A stretch of DNA of 64,000 nt from assembly GCF_013426205.1 (NCBI RefSeq), contig NC_089426.1, positions 3,596,001-3,660,000 on the forward strand, in the 5' to 3' direction. Each line of letters opens with the position of its first letter. The stretch's first letter is position 1. Positions 1 through 12,600 of this stretch are shown in pieces. The DNA comes from Metarhizium brunneum. Lineage: Eukaryota; Ascomycota; Sordariomycetes; Hypocreales; Clavicipitaceae. Position numbers and translations under genes: made by a program. Under the pieces are notes generated by a model. It saw nothing but the letters and a program-made list of their open reading frames with translations. It was not told the origin of the DNA and ran no database searches.

Positions 1-794
1 GCGTTAGCCGCCGGCTTGGGTGGATGATATCGACAAGCGGCCGACAGGGGGGTTACGGCGGTGGAGTTTTTCTACTCCGTACTTGGGCTGATGTCATTTG
101 AACTCGTCTGGTTGCGCTGCACATGGAGTCCGGTTCACAAGGAAGCTGCATGTGGTGTCTGGTGCGTTTTGGGGTCCATCAAATGGCTTGAAGTTTATCG
201 ACCTGTGGCAGCTCCGTCCAGTAGGCCTTGCACGGCCGCCTGAACAAGTCTTGGACAGCCAATCAGGTCCCGAGGTTGCAGCGGGGGGTGCTCGACTGAG
301 GCTCGCTTCTGCAGAAAATAGCTTTGAAACATTGGCTGTGCAATACTCGAATGGAAGTTGAGGCTCACCAGGGCACCAGGGCACCAGGGCACCGGGTCGC
401 CGGGTCACCAGGCGGCTGCCTCTGAGCAGCTTGAGAGATGGTCTGACCAGGAAGGAGTCGATCTGGTGGGTTGCCCGGTACTCTGGCGCTGAGCTTAAAA
501 GGCTGGCGTGGCCCACGACACCCAACGAGTCTGGATTAAGTACCTAGGGGGCTTGGAAGACGGATATCGAGGCATCAATTAAAGTCGCCGGTCGTACCAG
601 ACTCGAGTACTCGGTTGTACGGAGGGATCTGAACGCTGATCGGACCGGCAGCCCCCGTCGACGAAGCACCAGACTTGACCCAGACAGACCAGCCGAACCC
701 CTGGACCTGGACGACGGGAGCCCGCAGCAAACTACCACGTACCAAGTACGGAGTACCTACTTAGGTACTACAAGTTGACCTGACCTCACTTTAC
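1..794. other. 5' intergenic stretch, no gene seen
   Basis: Open frames here begin without convincing ATGs and resemble no known family. It holds a small 8-bp tandem repeat (366-396), one TACTCCGTA motif (73-81), one TACGGAGTA motif (747-755) and the palindrome-like TACTTAGGTA (758-767). The last ~50 bases should be the leader of the inositol phosphatase gene. Confidence 0.5.
366..396. repeat. 8-bp tandem repeat CACCAGGG
   Basis: Three perfect copies of CACCAGGG at 366-389 followed by a decayed copy (CACCGGG). The following bases continue with similar GGGTCGCC and GGGTCACC words. Lies in non-coding DNA. Confidence 0.8.
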
Positions 795-2517
795 ATGGCG
801 TCGTCCATGTCGACATGGACTTTGCTCGACGTCGAGCAACCTTTGTCCCTCGCCAGCACCAACTCCAGCTCCCGCACCCGTGCCGGCTTCGTGAGTGACG
901 ACAACCCGCGCAGCGTCGACGGCTCGACGAAAGAAGCAGCCATGGCACCCTCGACTCTTGGTCTGCTGATGCTCACCTTCAATTGCGCAAAGAAGCTGGT
1001 CAATGTCGACGTCCTCGCGAACCACGTGCACACCGCATTTACGAATAATGCCACCACGTTGCCAGATGTTGTGGTCTTGTAAGCTACCAACTCCCCCCTT
1101 TTTTTTGCTCTCTCTTTCTAGTATTTTTTTGCCTCCTTTGTCAGAAGCTAACGGGTGGTGCAGCGCTCTCCAGGAAGTCGCACCGCTGAGCTCAGCCTTC
1201 ATCAGCTCGCGCTACCTCGAGGAGTACTTTGCGCGCTTCAATGACGCCGTGAATCTCGCTGCCAGGCAATACGAATCAAACGGCACGCCACGAGAAGAAC
1301 CTCTAGTCTCGGTAGCGCAAACAGTCTCCGGCCCGGAGCCGCCCTCACCCCAGCGTCGCTCGTACACACTTGTTGCGGCCCACAATGTCGGATACACGGC
1401 GATATTGCTCTTCGCCCGGGACCCGGACAGGATACGCAACCTGAAGCATGCCGAGGTCGGCTTTGGTACCGCTGAGATGGGCAACAAAGGTGCCGTGGGT
1501 ATACGGGCGCTGTACGACGTCGACGGCACCGGGGCCAGGTGTACAGAGGTGACCTTTGTAGCGGCGCATCTGGCGGCAATGGAGTGGAATTTGGCCCGGC
1601 GGAATGCGAACTGGGCAGCTATTGTGCGGGGGTTGACGTTTGGCGATCCCGAGGTCATCTTGAACGACCTCAGGGGACCCGAGGGAGCCCGTGAGCCCGC
1701 CCAGCCAGCCGAGAATAACGACCAAGGCACCGAGGGACACCGCCTGCTGCACGACGTGCACGACGAGCAACACGTCCAAGTCCAACGGGCCATGCATGAC
1801 ATTTCAGTATTCAAGCCGTCGTCGCACCTATTCCTCGCCGGCGACCTCAACTACAGAATATCAACCTCCTCCCCGCCGCCCGACGCCGTCTTCCCAAGCC
1901 TGGATCCCTCCTCGCCAAACTACTACCCTGCCTTCCTCCCCCTGGACCAGCTCACCCGCGAGCGGCGCGCCGGTCGGACCATGCACGGCCTGTCGGAGCA
2001 CCAGGTCAGCTTCCCGCCAACGTACAAGTACGACGTGCAGCCCAAGCTGTCGGTCGTGCCGGACCAAGACGAGACCGAGGTCCCGTGGAAGTTTGCAAAA
2101 CACAGATACCCAAGCTGGACGGACCGCGTGCTGTATCTCGACCTTCCGCCGTGGGTCAAGTCGCGCGGCGACCATCCCAGCATGAATGTCATTGCCTACG
2201 ACGCCCTGCCGCTCCTGAGGAGCAGCGACCACCGCCCCGTCTACCTGAGAGTCGAGGTTCCCCTCATCCCGCCACACGACTTGTCCCCGCCGGCATCGAC
2301 AGAACACACCGCCGACGGCGAGACCCTCAAGGACCCGAGAGTACGCCTACCCATAGAAGTCGACCCCGAGGCCTGGTCGCGCCGCCGGGTCGCCCGCCAG
2401 TGGGAGCTCGCCGTGGGATGGGGTGCCTTCCTGGGCAGCACCAAGGAGGGAGCCTGGATATGGGCCACGCTGCTGGCCGGCGGCGTTGCAGCATGGTGGC
2501 TGTACAAGACGTGGTAA
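795..2517 (+). CDS. INP54: Tail-anchored inositol polyphosphate 5-phosphatase (Inp54-like)
   Basis: Two exons, 795-1078 and 1164-2517, joined in phase across an 85-nt intron (donor GTAAGC, branch-like GCTAACG, acceptor GTGCAG); 545 aa. The splice restores VVVFALQEVAPL, the family motif with the metal-binding Glu. Other hallmarks of the Mg-dependent 5-phosphatase (exonuclease/endonuclease/phosphatase fold) are FLAGDLNYRI near residue 318, PSWTDRVLYL near 410 and SSDHRPVYLR near 447. The enzyme should remove the 5-phosphate from PI(4,5)P2. The last ~22 residues form one hydrophobic segment (about 523-543) with a short basic tail, which suggests a C-terminal anchor facing the cytosol, as in yeast Inp54 on the ER. 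The naming rests on that tail and is less sure than the catalytic family. Start chosen at the first in-frame ATG; a second ATG lies four codons downstream. Confidence 0.9.
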
Positions 2518-3194
2518 AAGACCAGTAACGGACATGTATTACCAGCGGAACGATAGATTCCCAGGGACCAGTCAGGCCCTCTCTCTTTTCTTTCTTTTTT
2601 TAATATTTTTTTTTGCTTTCCAGATCATCATGGGTAGACTATGGCCCGTGTTTTTTGAGACGACATGACGGGGTATGAAAGACGCATAAACGAAGTTACT
2701 TTTGGGGGCGGGCGTTTCGAGCAAACCCGTACGTAAACTTAATAGGGGCACCTTTTTTGGTCTTTTTTTTTCTTAACAATCCAGACCACGAAATGAGCAT
2801 GTATTTTGACTCAAGATTTGTTCGATGCAGTCATTACTACAGAGTAATTTTGAAGTCGTACAACGCTGATGTGAAACAATGTCTCGCCAGTCCTCTCTCC
2901 CTTGCTGGTCGGCACTCGGTGGACATGTAAGTTAAACGCCTGCGGGTGCCATCACTACAATGACAGGCCCTCCCTTTCCCTTTCTCACGAATGTTACAAA
3001 AGTACAATACTACTCTCTCCCAATATTTATGGTTGCCTCTTACGAAGCAGTTCATTTACACGGAACCAAAGAAAAAAGTAAAATGCCCGTCTCTTACGCC
3101 TACCCGCTGCAATTTGCCCCGGACAGCCGGCCAGCCATGTAGTCGTGTCCAAACAAGAACCCAAAAAAAAATGGTAAAAAGGCATGCTCTGCTA
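2518..3194. other. Convergent 3' regions
   Basis: Lies between the stops of the inositol phosphatase (+) and the kinase (-). It contains T-rich and A-rich runs (for example 2588-2615 and 2757-2775) of the kind found in fungal 3' UTRs. No gene seen. Confidence 0.5.
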
Positions 3195-4555
3195 TTAAAA
3201 ATCCGCAAAATACCCGTCATACTGCTGCGCCATTTCCTCGGTGTACCGGTCTCGCCGGCCGTCGTCCTCAGGGTATACATCGAAGCACTGCGAGTCGCCG
3301 GCGTACCGTATCGGCGGGATGATCGGCCCTAGTTGCCGGCGGCCGAGCAGGTCGTCCCAGTTGACGTTGCGGAAGAAGGGGTGAGCCTTGACGCGGGCGG
3401 CGCCGCCGCTGATATTGCCCAGGCGCCGGGAGCGGTCGATGGTGCAGAAGGAGCAAATGATGTCTTTGGCTTCGTCGGATATGGGCGGGTCATGGGGAAA
3501 TGTGACTGGTTTTTCGACGATTCTTATTCCGCCTGTTAGCTTTCTCCTCTTGTTTGGGTCTGTCCTGAGACCCGAGTTTTCTTACTGTTTGTATATTTCA
3601 ATTGGGTTCTGGTGCCAGAATGGCGGATATCCTGTTAGGAATTCGTATATCAGGATTCCTAGCGCCCACCAGTCGACAGCTGTGGTGTGGCCCTTGTTAT
3701 GGATGACTTCGGGGGCTAGATATTCGGGCGTGCCGCAGAGGGTGTATGTTTCGACGGGGTGGTCGCCCTTGTAGCCTAGTCGCTTGGCGAAGCCAAAGTC
3801 TACGAGTTTGATGTGGCCGTCCTTGTCCAGCAAGAGGTTTTCCGGCTTGAGGTCTCGGTAGGCCACGCCGCCTTGCTGCTCGTGCAGGTATTCCAGGACG
3901 AGGACAATCTCGGCGGCATAAAATTGCGCCGTGGCTTCGTCGAAGCGCCTGAATTTGCGGAGGTAGCTGAATAGTTCGCCGCCGGGGACGTAATCCAGGA
4001 GCATGTATAGCGAGTCGTGGTCTGAAAATGAGGCGAGGAGATTGGTGATGAAGGGGTGGCCGGCTACATCGGCCAAGATGGCTCGCTCATGTCTAACATG
4101 GTCGACTTGCTTGAGCTTGATGACCTGTGTTTTGCGCAGGATCTTGAGGGCGTATACTTGGGCGGCGCCCGTGGTGTCCCTTTCTAATGGGATGTTGGGG
4201 GCATTGGACGGCCGGACAAGGCATACTCGCGCAAAGGTGCCTAGATGGCCAAGTTAGGTTTGAATTGGCGGCGCTACCTGGGGTCAAGGGGAACTGTATC
4301 AAGGCGGAAGTGACGATGCATATGTTTGGGTGACGAACCTGTTCCGAGGGTGCGAACAACATTGAAGTTGCTGGGCTCAAACCTATGGATTTGTGGCAAC
4401 GGTTCGGCTTGTCCGGCCTGTATTTTCGAATGCGCCTGGCAATTGTGAAAAGAATGATCCTCATGCGCTGCATGGGAGCCTGGCGCAGCTGGCGAAGTAA
4501 GGCTATTCGAGGGCAAGTTGGCTGGCGCCTGCGACTGTGCCACAGTAGCCGCCAT
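3195..4555 (-). CDS. cAMP-dependent protein kinase catalytic subunit (second PKA-type, PkaC2-like)
   Basis: Three exons on the minus strand: 4555-4339, 4240-3586 and 3522-3195, with introns 4338-4241 and 3585-3523; 399 aa. All joins keep phase. A short low-complexity N-terminus (about 60 aa) precedes an AGC-kinase domain: glycine loop GTGTFARV (residues ~71-78), YALKI lysine, YRDLKPEN catalytic loop, DFGFAK, activation loop YTLCGTPEYLAPE with the phosphorylated Thr kept, and the PKA-type C-tail ending in FADF (FxxF). The 3' acceptor at 3523 was chosen because it gives YKQIVEKPVTF, matching PKA kinases; an upstream AG would break the frame. The enzyme phosphorylates Ser/Thr targets when cAMP frees it from the regulatory subunit. 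The short N-terminus fits the secondary catalytic subunit of filamentous fungi better than the long Gln-rich main one; this is inference. Confidence 0.88.
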
Positions 4556-7500
4556 TCTGTCGGCGTTGATGTCGAGAGATTGCTGTCGGTGAGATGCGGC
4601 CCAAGAAGCACCAAGTGGAGAGAGGACACTAGTAATATAGACAAGACAAGACGCAGTTCAGATTGATGGTTCCTTTGTTGTTTCGAAAATGTGTTGAAAG
4701 AGAGATTGAGGCTTGGATCAATCACCCCCGTTTGAGCAGGTAGTTTCAGGTGCGGTCCATGGCCACCAGGATCCCGATGTGGCTAATGAAAGGGAGCAGG
4801 ATCAACGACCATACGCAGCGCCAGCGCGGTTCTCTCCAACCATGCGCCCTCTGTCCTCTCGAATGATGCGTTCTGCGTTCTGCGAGATAGCGACAGGCAA
4901 GGCAGTTGAGCTGCGCGGCAATTTGACGCGGAGGCGAACGGGAAATGGCCACGACAAGTCAGAGAGGCGGAGGAGAGGCGGAGGAGCGGCGGAGGGGGAG
5001 AAGGCTGGCCAAAAACGGTCGAGAATACAATTGAAAAAATATAACGAGGATCTGGGCCGGTTCCGACTTGACGGTATTTTTTCGTCGAGGCGGCAATTCA
5101 ACCGTGACGTGCCTTTTTCTTGTTCTGTCCGACTAAGCTGACTCGGTTGGTTGGCTCTGGTGCTGATTTAGACCTGATGAGGCATAACGAGGTGCCCAAG
5201 TTGAGCGGTGGCTTGCACCAGGCTTGGACAACGGGGCGGTTCTCGGCGGGATTCACTCTGGGCAGCAACGGACAGACAGAAAAAGAGCAAAATCGATGAC
5301 GGCACAACGGCGACGGTAGCGGCCGTTGGAGCGATGTTGGGGATGAGGCCAATATCAGCAAGCACAAGATGCGGAGCGAGGCGGGCGCGAGAGCAACGGG
5401 AGCAACAGGTCAAGTCATCAAGTCACATAGGAATGTGGAAGAAACGGGTCAACCACAGGATGGGGATTCGGGCACTCGAGCAAGCCAGTTGTGACGTCGG
5501 GCTTGCCGGCGTGGATGCTGATCTCCGGAATTTGGGGGAGGAGCATGACAGGATTGCCTGCGTCGGTTAATGTTGCGACTTGAGACGGTGACGGTGCCGG
5601 GGTGGACTAGCATTGTATTGACACATTGTGCGCCTGGAATGACGGGGGGCCAACGCCAAGACTGCGCTCGAGGATTTCATATTAGTATTAGTCTATGGAT
5701 AATATGTGTACTTATGTACTAGTGTATACTGTACGGAGTATGTACATATGGGCACGTACAATGCGCATGTATGCACATAGTAGTATGTACTACGTACCAG
5801 CATCCGCATGTCTAGTGCATTTGCGGGTGCAGGCGCAGGCAGGCGCAGGCAAACCCTTGCGAGAGCCTAAGAGCATAAATTGGGCAACATGGCAACAATC
5901 ACAAACCGACAAAATCCGACAAAACAAAGCTGCCTACAAGTCACAAGCCACAGGCCAAAAAGCCCAACCTGCTGCTGGCGGCGCTGGAGCAAACCCCAAT
6001 CACATCAGTCCCGGAGGCGCCCTGATCCCAGCCGTTCGGGTACGTAGCATTTACACGCACATGGCGGGGAGCATCGGGGACCACAGCAGCCGAGCCCGCA
6101 ACCTTGAGGAGCATTGGGGACACAAGATTACGTAGGATTACGCTTTGGGTGTGGACATGTGGAGGGGTGCCCCCGTTGCTATCCCAAATTATGACGCAAC
6201 TGTGTGGTGGGGGAAAGGCGGGCAGGCCATGTGGGCGCGTCTAGGTACATCGGCATGCTCATTCCAGCTCCAAGCTGCTCGACCGAGTGCATGTGTGCTC
6301 GAATCAGCAGCCGGTGCAAAATATTCAGAGTCCTTTATGCTTCAACTACGAACATTGAATGCAGATGCCTGTTACAGTCACGTCTGGAAATACCCGCTTC
6401 AAAGCTTCTTCCCGGCGTTCATTGCCTCGAAGGAGACGCAAGTACCTAGTGCAGCAAGCGGCATAACGTGCCTAAGCACAAGGTACCAAGTACTCCGTAC
6501 CTGCCTATTGTGTTCATTGATAATGCATCCAGACGGTAGTTGACCGTTGTATATTCGTTCACACCTGCCTAGCCATGGGACAACATATCCCGCCAGACAC
6601 AGCTTCTCTTTCCTCAAATTGCTAGGGAGTTTTTTTGAATGAATCGAATCCTGCTGGGATCAATGTCACGTGCAGTGCCCTTCATGCATCAAGGGCAGCC
6701 CATCGCTCATCTTTCATCACACCTCTTTCGTTAGCTCTGCAGTATTGGTGCTTGTTTCATACTCACCAGCCTTTGTGTGATTGTCGTGTCGCCTCGCCTT
6801 GCTCTGCCGCGATCCCTCACAAATCCAGTCCGCTACGGTGATGGAGTGTCGGAATATGACTTTGCTTCAGAGTCGTCGCAAGTTGGCCGTGTTATTCTAC
6901 AGGAGCTAAAGACAATGATTAGCGTGCGACTGATCGATCCTCGGGCTGTTGCCGCTCAGTCAGTATGCACCTTGAGACCAGAGTTGCACCCGCCGAGAAC
7001 CTTTCGAGCAATCAACCCTAACGCCTGCACATAGCTTCATGTAAATCAACATGATGATCGAGCTTTTTCAATGCACGGCTCGAGTCAATGCGGTCCGTCA
7101 TATGAGCAACAAAGGTAATCGCACCCGACGGCGACCAAGGTCTTTCCCATTACTTGGTTATCGAAGAGAATTTGTTGAGCATGTCCCAAGACCCGATACT
7201 CGAGTCGAACAAGTATATTGGTCATGGGTGGAAAATAAGACCCTTCAATGTCGAAACAAGGCCAGTGTAGCACGTCGCATCGGGGTTATTTGTATAGAGG
7301 TGGAGGGGGAGAGCGCAGCAATTATCCTGCCACTATAGGGTAGGGATCTGTCTGCAAGATGTGATGACATCTTGCGTTATGAGTTCCAGTTTTCGCTTTG
7401 TTTTTCAAGCAAAGCCTGGTCCAATTGATATTCGTGGTCTTATCCTCTGGCGAAATATTTTTCACGTCACTTCTCCTCGTCGAAATGGGTTACTACACTC

Positions 7501-8000
7501 AAGCTGGTTATTCGACCAATAGCGGTCGACTCGGTCTGGGCTCCGACTCAAGTCCGTATAAAAGATTGACCAGTAGACTCCCCGACTAATTGGAAACAAA
7601 AAAGACCAGCAAAATGGTGTGCTAGAAAGGGTAGAATTCCTATCGGGCCAGATGGCGTCTCCCAAAGCCAAGGCTTCGAATAGCGTAGCCGTGGCTGCGA
7701 TTCGCCTCTTATTGCCCGGGCAGCTCCAGAAGGTACGCCAAGGGTAGCTCGCCATTGACTTCCGTCTCTGCCATGGACTTGTCCAGTATTCATTGTCCAT
7801 TGCTCTACATAGCCGGCTGGGAGGATTGTATGTGTGCCGTTCCAATGCAAGGAATACAACGCTACACCGCATAAAGGGGAGGGGAGAGTAAACTTGTCGT
7901 TTTGGAGAGTGTTGACCGCTTTTGATATTCTGGACGACATGGTGGGCGTATGGTTGAATCATTTATTTAGTAATATATCTCGGCACATAAGCATCCGACA
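4556..8000. other. 3.4-kb gene-poor stretch upstream of the kinase gene
   Basis: The first ~200 bases should be promoter and leader of the kinase gene. Beyond that no open frame looks coding: frames are short, overlap on both strands and match no family. The longest ATG frames (5695-6135 plus, 146 codons; 7548-7940 minus, 130 codons) have irregular composition and no motif. It contains TACGGAGTA at 5732-5740, TACTCCGTA at 6491-6499 and a short GCAGGC-type repeat at 5829-5850. Confidence 0.5.
5829..5850. repeat. Short GCAGGC-type repeat
   Basis: Two copies of an 11-bp word (GCAGGCGCAGG / CAGGCGCAGGC) arranged in tandem in non-coding DNA. Confidence 0.5.
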
Positions 8001-8092
8001 TCCGATGTGGTGTAACGGCTATCATACTGCGCTTTCATATTCCCAGAATTGGAAGTGCCGCAGGGACCGGGGTTCGACTCCCCGCATCGGAG
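8001..8092 (+). tRNA. trnE-UUC: tRNA-Glu (anticodon UUC) with intron
   Basis: The acceptor stem pairs TCCGATG (8001-8007) with CATCGGA (8085-8091), followed by discriminator G at 8092. The anticodon stem pairs CTGCG (8027-8031) with CGCAG (8059-8063), and the T arm CGGGG-TTCGACT-CCCCG carries the B box. Removing 20 bases (8038-8057) leaves a seven-base anticodon loop CUUUCAC with UUC at 8034-8036; the intron sits between positions 37 and 38, the standard site for nuclear tRNA introns. A T run just downstream supplies a Pol III stop. It delivers glutamate to GAA codons. Confidence 0.93.
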
Positions 8093-8102
8093 TTCTTTTT
8101 TT
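8093..8102 (+). terminator. RNA polymerase III terminator of the tRNA gene
   Basis: A TTCTTTTTTT run starts one base after the tRNA discriminator base, the usual Pol III stop signal. Confidence 0.75.
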
Positions 8103-9601
8103 GCTTTTTCATGTTCTGACGTTACATATATACGTAGTCTTTAACTTTGTTGGAAGGTTCAACGGTGGTTTAAGGGCCTTGGGTGTTTTTTTGTAGAAGT
8201 TGTCGCGGTCGTTTCGACCTGTATGCGTGGCCTAGAAGGGGATTTGTAACCTAGTTATATATATATATATATATACACACGTCTGGGCCTTTGACAAACC
8301 GCTACTCTATCAAATCGGGCAGGTTAAATAAACATGCGTGAAAATCGACATGATTGGATTTATGGCTAAACGTGATATATTTTAGTGTCGCAGGGCTGCA
8401 GTGTTAGTCGGCCTGTAGTAAATAAAGCTGTGATGATATTGGGCGAATGAGCCTTACTTTTCTGTCAACATCCAAGCTTTTGGGACTTCGAACAGGCAAT
8501 TTGAAACATAGCACAATGTGTCCCTTTACAATATATACTACCGGATACCTTTAAGTTCAATGTAAGTGTTGTATGCCTGTATCTTACCGGAGTACTTGCA
8601 TGGAAGAGAGAATAAATGGGGACCACCAGACAAGATATACAGAGCTCAATGTGCGCCACAGCATTACTTACCTGGGTATCCAACTTGAATACTGGACTAA
8701 AGAAACCATCCCAGGCTTACTATTCTACCTTGGGATTGAGCCTCATAAGCATGCTCTGTTTTTATTTTCTTTCTTTTGCACATATCTGGCGTTTCTGGCG
8801 CTGCAGGTCCTGCAAGTGGTCTTGGCGGTCTTCAGGGCTGTCTGCAATCTCGAGGCGCAGCACAGGCGGATGCATGATGCCAGCTTGGAGTAAAAGGATG
8901 AATCGGTTCAATGCACCAGTGTACAAGGCACACGCAGGTGCAGGTCAATGGTGCGAAGACTCTGTATTGTATCAACTGCAGGCACGGGCACGGTGCAGCA
9001 CTATGTCCTGGTGTGTTAGCATTGACTTGATGCCGCTGGACCCAATCAAGATTCAGTTGACTGCAGCCAACATTATTACTGGTCGACAGGCCATCGATGT
9101 CAACAGATCGACAACAGTCGACTCAATGTGCTGGAACAGATCAACAGGCGCTGGGCCAACATTGAACATTGAACTGCCAGCCACCACGGGGCGACTTGAC
9201 GGCTGGGCCCACAGCCCATGTCAGCCTACCGCCTGCCGTCGCCCAACAAGTGCCCCTGTTGCCCGTGTTGCCTCGCAGCATTAAACTGTGCTGCCCGTGT
9301 TCCATTGGCTGCATCCATCAGCATGTAGAAGCCGACATGGAGTTGCTCTGCTCCATGCCATCCCACCCCCATTCCATCATCATCTTGTCCAACATTTCTT
9401 GCAACTCATAGTCTTCTCAACACCACGACCCGGCGGATTCGTAACCGCCCTACCGTTGCATACTCCCCTCGCGACAAACAACTGCATCTACAGCTCCTTC
9501 TGCCCGATTCTACAGACAAGTCCGCCGCCCTAGTTCTCGACCTGGTAGTCAAGCTGCCCGCTCCCTCTCGCACCGCCATGCGGCGCCGCTGATCCGCGAC
9601 C
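8103..9601. other. Intergenic stretch before the TBC gene
   Basis: No gene supported. It holds a TA microsatellite (8256-8275). The final ~200 bases are rich in C and T and poor in G, typical of a fungal promoter and leader for the TBC gene. The plus-strand frame at 8573-8893 includes a hydrophobic stretch but matches no family. Confidence 0.5.
8256..8275. repeat. (TA)10 microsatellite
   Basis: Ten uninterrupted TA units followed by CACAC, in non-coding DNA downstream of the tRNA gene. Confidence 0.9.
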
Positions 9602-12600
9602 ATGTTCTCCAATTTCACGAGCATTGTGCAAAAGGCCCAGCAGCTCATTGACCCGACCCAAGGCCTCAACCTCTCCAGCTCCGATCGGAACCCTTCCAAG
9701 GCCTCCCTGTTCCAGAACCAGTTCCGCTTGCCCTCCTCGCAAAATCCCCTATACGAGATCAATGCCGAGCTTACCATCCCACCTTCCAATGCTACCCAGG
9801 GCGATAGAGACCACGATCGAGGATGGCATTACCCCGGAAAGCTGCATTTGTCCGAGTCGTACATGTGCTTTTCCACCACGCCCACAAGCTTCGTACAAAC
9901 TGCCACCGCCTCGACGTCTCTGGCATTTACAGGCCCGACCCATGGCGCGGGGCCAAGTGGGAATGGTTTCACGTTTCCTCTGTGCGCGATTAGAAGAGTT
10001 GAGAGACTAAATAGCCAGAATTTTCAGGTAGGATTGCCCTCATGCGCCACCGGGCATCATGGTGAAGCGGTGTCGACCGAGCTATCAGCAGGTGCTAACA
10101 CGCCGCCTCCTCTTGACAGTTTGCACTTGCCATTACGACGTGGAATGGGCTGTTAGCAGATAACCCCAAAGATAAAGACAGCAGCAAGGACATCAAAGAT
10201 GCCAAGGAACAACGAATTACGATCCATCTAGCCGGCTCCCGACCTGCTTGCGAACGGTTTTGCGATGGACTCAAGAGAGGCCTGAGAGCCGGTGTCGGCA
10301 ACGTCGGCAAGCTCCGCAAGGTCGTTGCTGAATGCTACTCCGAACACCTCCTCCGATCTGAAGAAAAAAAGAATTCAAACCCGCCCGATGCCGGTCTTGG
10401 CATGGTGTTTAGGTATCCCGGCGACCCCAAGAAGCTGCGAGACAGGGCCAAGATGCGACTCTGGGCCGAGTACTTGCGAGACAATGGAAGAAATTCGACC
10501 CTTATACGCCAACCCACATTCCACAAGCTCATTCGAGTCGGCTTGCCAAATCGTTTACGAGGAGAGATATGGGAACTAACTTCGGGTTCGCTGTACTTGC
10601 GACTTGAGAAACCAACTCTGTATGCCGATACCTTGACCAAATTTGAAGGGCAAGAGTCGCTTGCTATTGACGAGATCGAGAAGGATCTGAATCGAAGTCT
10701 GCCTGAATATCCCGGTTTCCAAAGCGAGGAAGGTATTGGCAGGCTTCGCAGGGTTCTTACTGCATACAGCTGGGTAAATCCTGATGTTGGGTACTGCCAG
10801 GCCATGAATATTGTCGTGGCGGCGCTGCTCATCTACATGTCCGAGGCTCAGGCTTTCTTCCTACTCTCATCTCTTTGCGATCGTCTTGTTCCCGGCTATT
10901 ACTCCACAACCATGTACGGCACCCTACTGGACCAAAAGGTGTTCGAGTCGTTGGTGGAAAGGACGATGCCGATTCTCTGGGAACATTTAGTCAAGAGCGA
11001 TGTTCAGTTATCAGTTGTCTCGCTGCCTTGGTTCTTGTCCTTGTACATCAACTCAATGCCCTTAATATTCGCTTTCCGCGTACTGGACGTCTTCTTTGTG
11101 GAAGGGCCAAAGGTGCTGTTCCAGGTCGGCCTAGCAATCCTGCGAATAAATGGTGAAGAGCTGCTGGATGCCGCTGACGACGGCGCCTTCATATCCGTCC
11201 TCAAGGCGTATTTCTCCAGGCTGGATGAGTCGGCTCACCCCAAGTCCGAGAACCCCAAGCTTCGAGCCGTCACCCGTTTTCAAGAGCTCATGGTAGTTGC
11301 TTTCAAGGAGTTCTCTGGCATCACTCACAGCAGCATCACCGAGTTGCGACTAAAGAAGAAGGATGCGGTCCTGAATAACATTGAAAATTTTGCCAAGAGA
11401 ACGGCAATTCGAAACTTGGGACCCGACAGCAAGCTGCTCAACACAGATGAGCTCGGTGCCTTGTACGACAGGTTTTACAGTGTATTATACGAGCGGCAAC
11501 AGCGAGACCTCATGATTCAGGAGGAGCAAAAGCGCCGGGCCAAGACAAGTAGAATGCGAGCTTCTGAAATCTTTTCCTCTGCGCCTAACCAGGTGGAAAA
11601 GGGCCGCGTAGGGCTAGGGCCGAGCACAAGTCTGATGGATTATGACGCATTCAGAGAATTCCTTGCCAGCATGTGTAAATGGGCATTGTCTGATTCCCCT
11701 GGAAACTCAAGGAGGGACACCATGGCTGGAGGCGATAAATCTCCCAAGTTCAATACTGCTCGGAAATCTCCAGATCTCACATCCCCTTGGGGTGTTGGCC
11801 CGGAGCCCGCAGAGCATGAGTTTCTGCAGCGCCTGTACAAGAAGTGGGATGTAGATGGAAACGCAGCTCTGACGCTGCAAAATGTTGTCACAGGATTGGC
11901 TGGTATCAAGGGCAAGAGAGATATTATGGGCACCATCACCTATTTCTTCGAGCTATACGATGATGATGGTGATGGCAAGGTTGACCGTGAAGGGATATTA
12001 CGAATTTCCGAGGCATTACTGTTCCTATCACGACGCGGGCTCGAGGGAACACTCAGTCCCAATGCCTCAAGCCTTGCGCTTAATGGTGAAACTGGTAGCG
12101 CAAATGAGTCTCAGGCAAGCTTACCAGCGGGTATACCTGTCAACGAACGGTTCCTCGGAAGTGTGAGCGCCTTCATCCGCCGCTGCTTTGAGTACGCCGA
12201 CCCGGATCACCCCCAGAACCAGAATACAAGCAACACGCCACAAGACGCCGAGGCAGACCAGAATTCGTTTGCCATAGGGGATGATGAGGACGAAGAGGAT
12301 CTTCTGGAGCTGGAGTCTCCATCAGGGTCGCCAAAGGAAGCAAAGAAGACGAACGAAATGCTACTCGACGGGGAAGTGCCAGCGGATGGCACCAACGACG
12401 AGTCGCGGCGCAAGGTCTCCAAGGCCAAGTCGGAAGCTGCCAACGCGGCACTGAACCCAGCGCAGCCTCTGCATATGACGCTACCGACATTTAGAATGGT
12501 TGTTCTCGCTGACGAGCTCCTGGAGCAATTTTTTGAGTCTTCATTCCCCTTCTCATTCCATATCATTGAGGGCCTTCAGAGCGCAGCAGTGACACCACAA

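Noticed and set aside
94..525. 143-codon minus-strand frame at the left edge
   Set aside because: No ATG in good context, odd composition, spans the 8-bp tandem repeat, resembles no family.
1212..1850. Long minus-strand frames inside the inositol phosphatase gene
   Set aside because: Shadows of the GC-rich coding strand; the plus-strand protein has all catalytic motifs.
5695..6135. 146-codon plus-strand frame with an ATG
   Set aside because: Opens in low-complexity Met/Tyr-rich sequence that includes the TACGGAGTA motif and a GCAGGC repeat; no homology pattern, no intron signals.
7462..7962. Two overlapping minus-strand frames beside the tRNA gene, considered as transposon remnant
   Set aside because: No integrase, reverse transcriptase or transposase motif and no flanking repeats seen.
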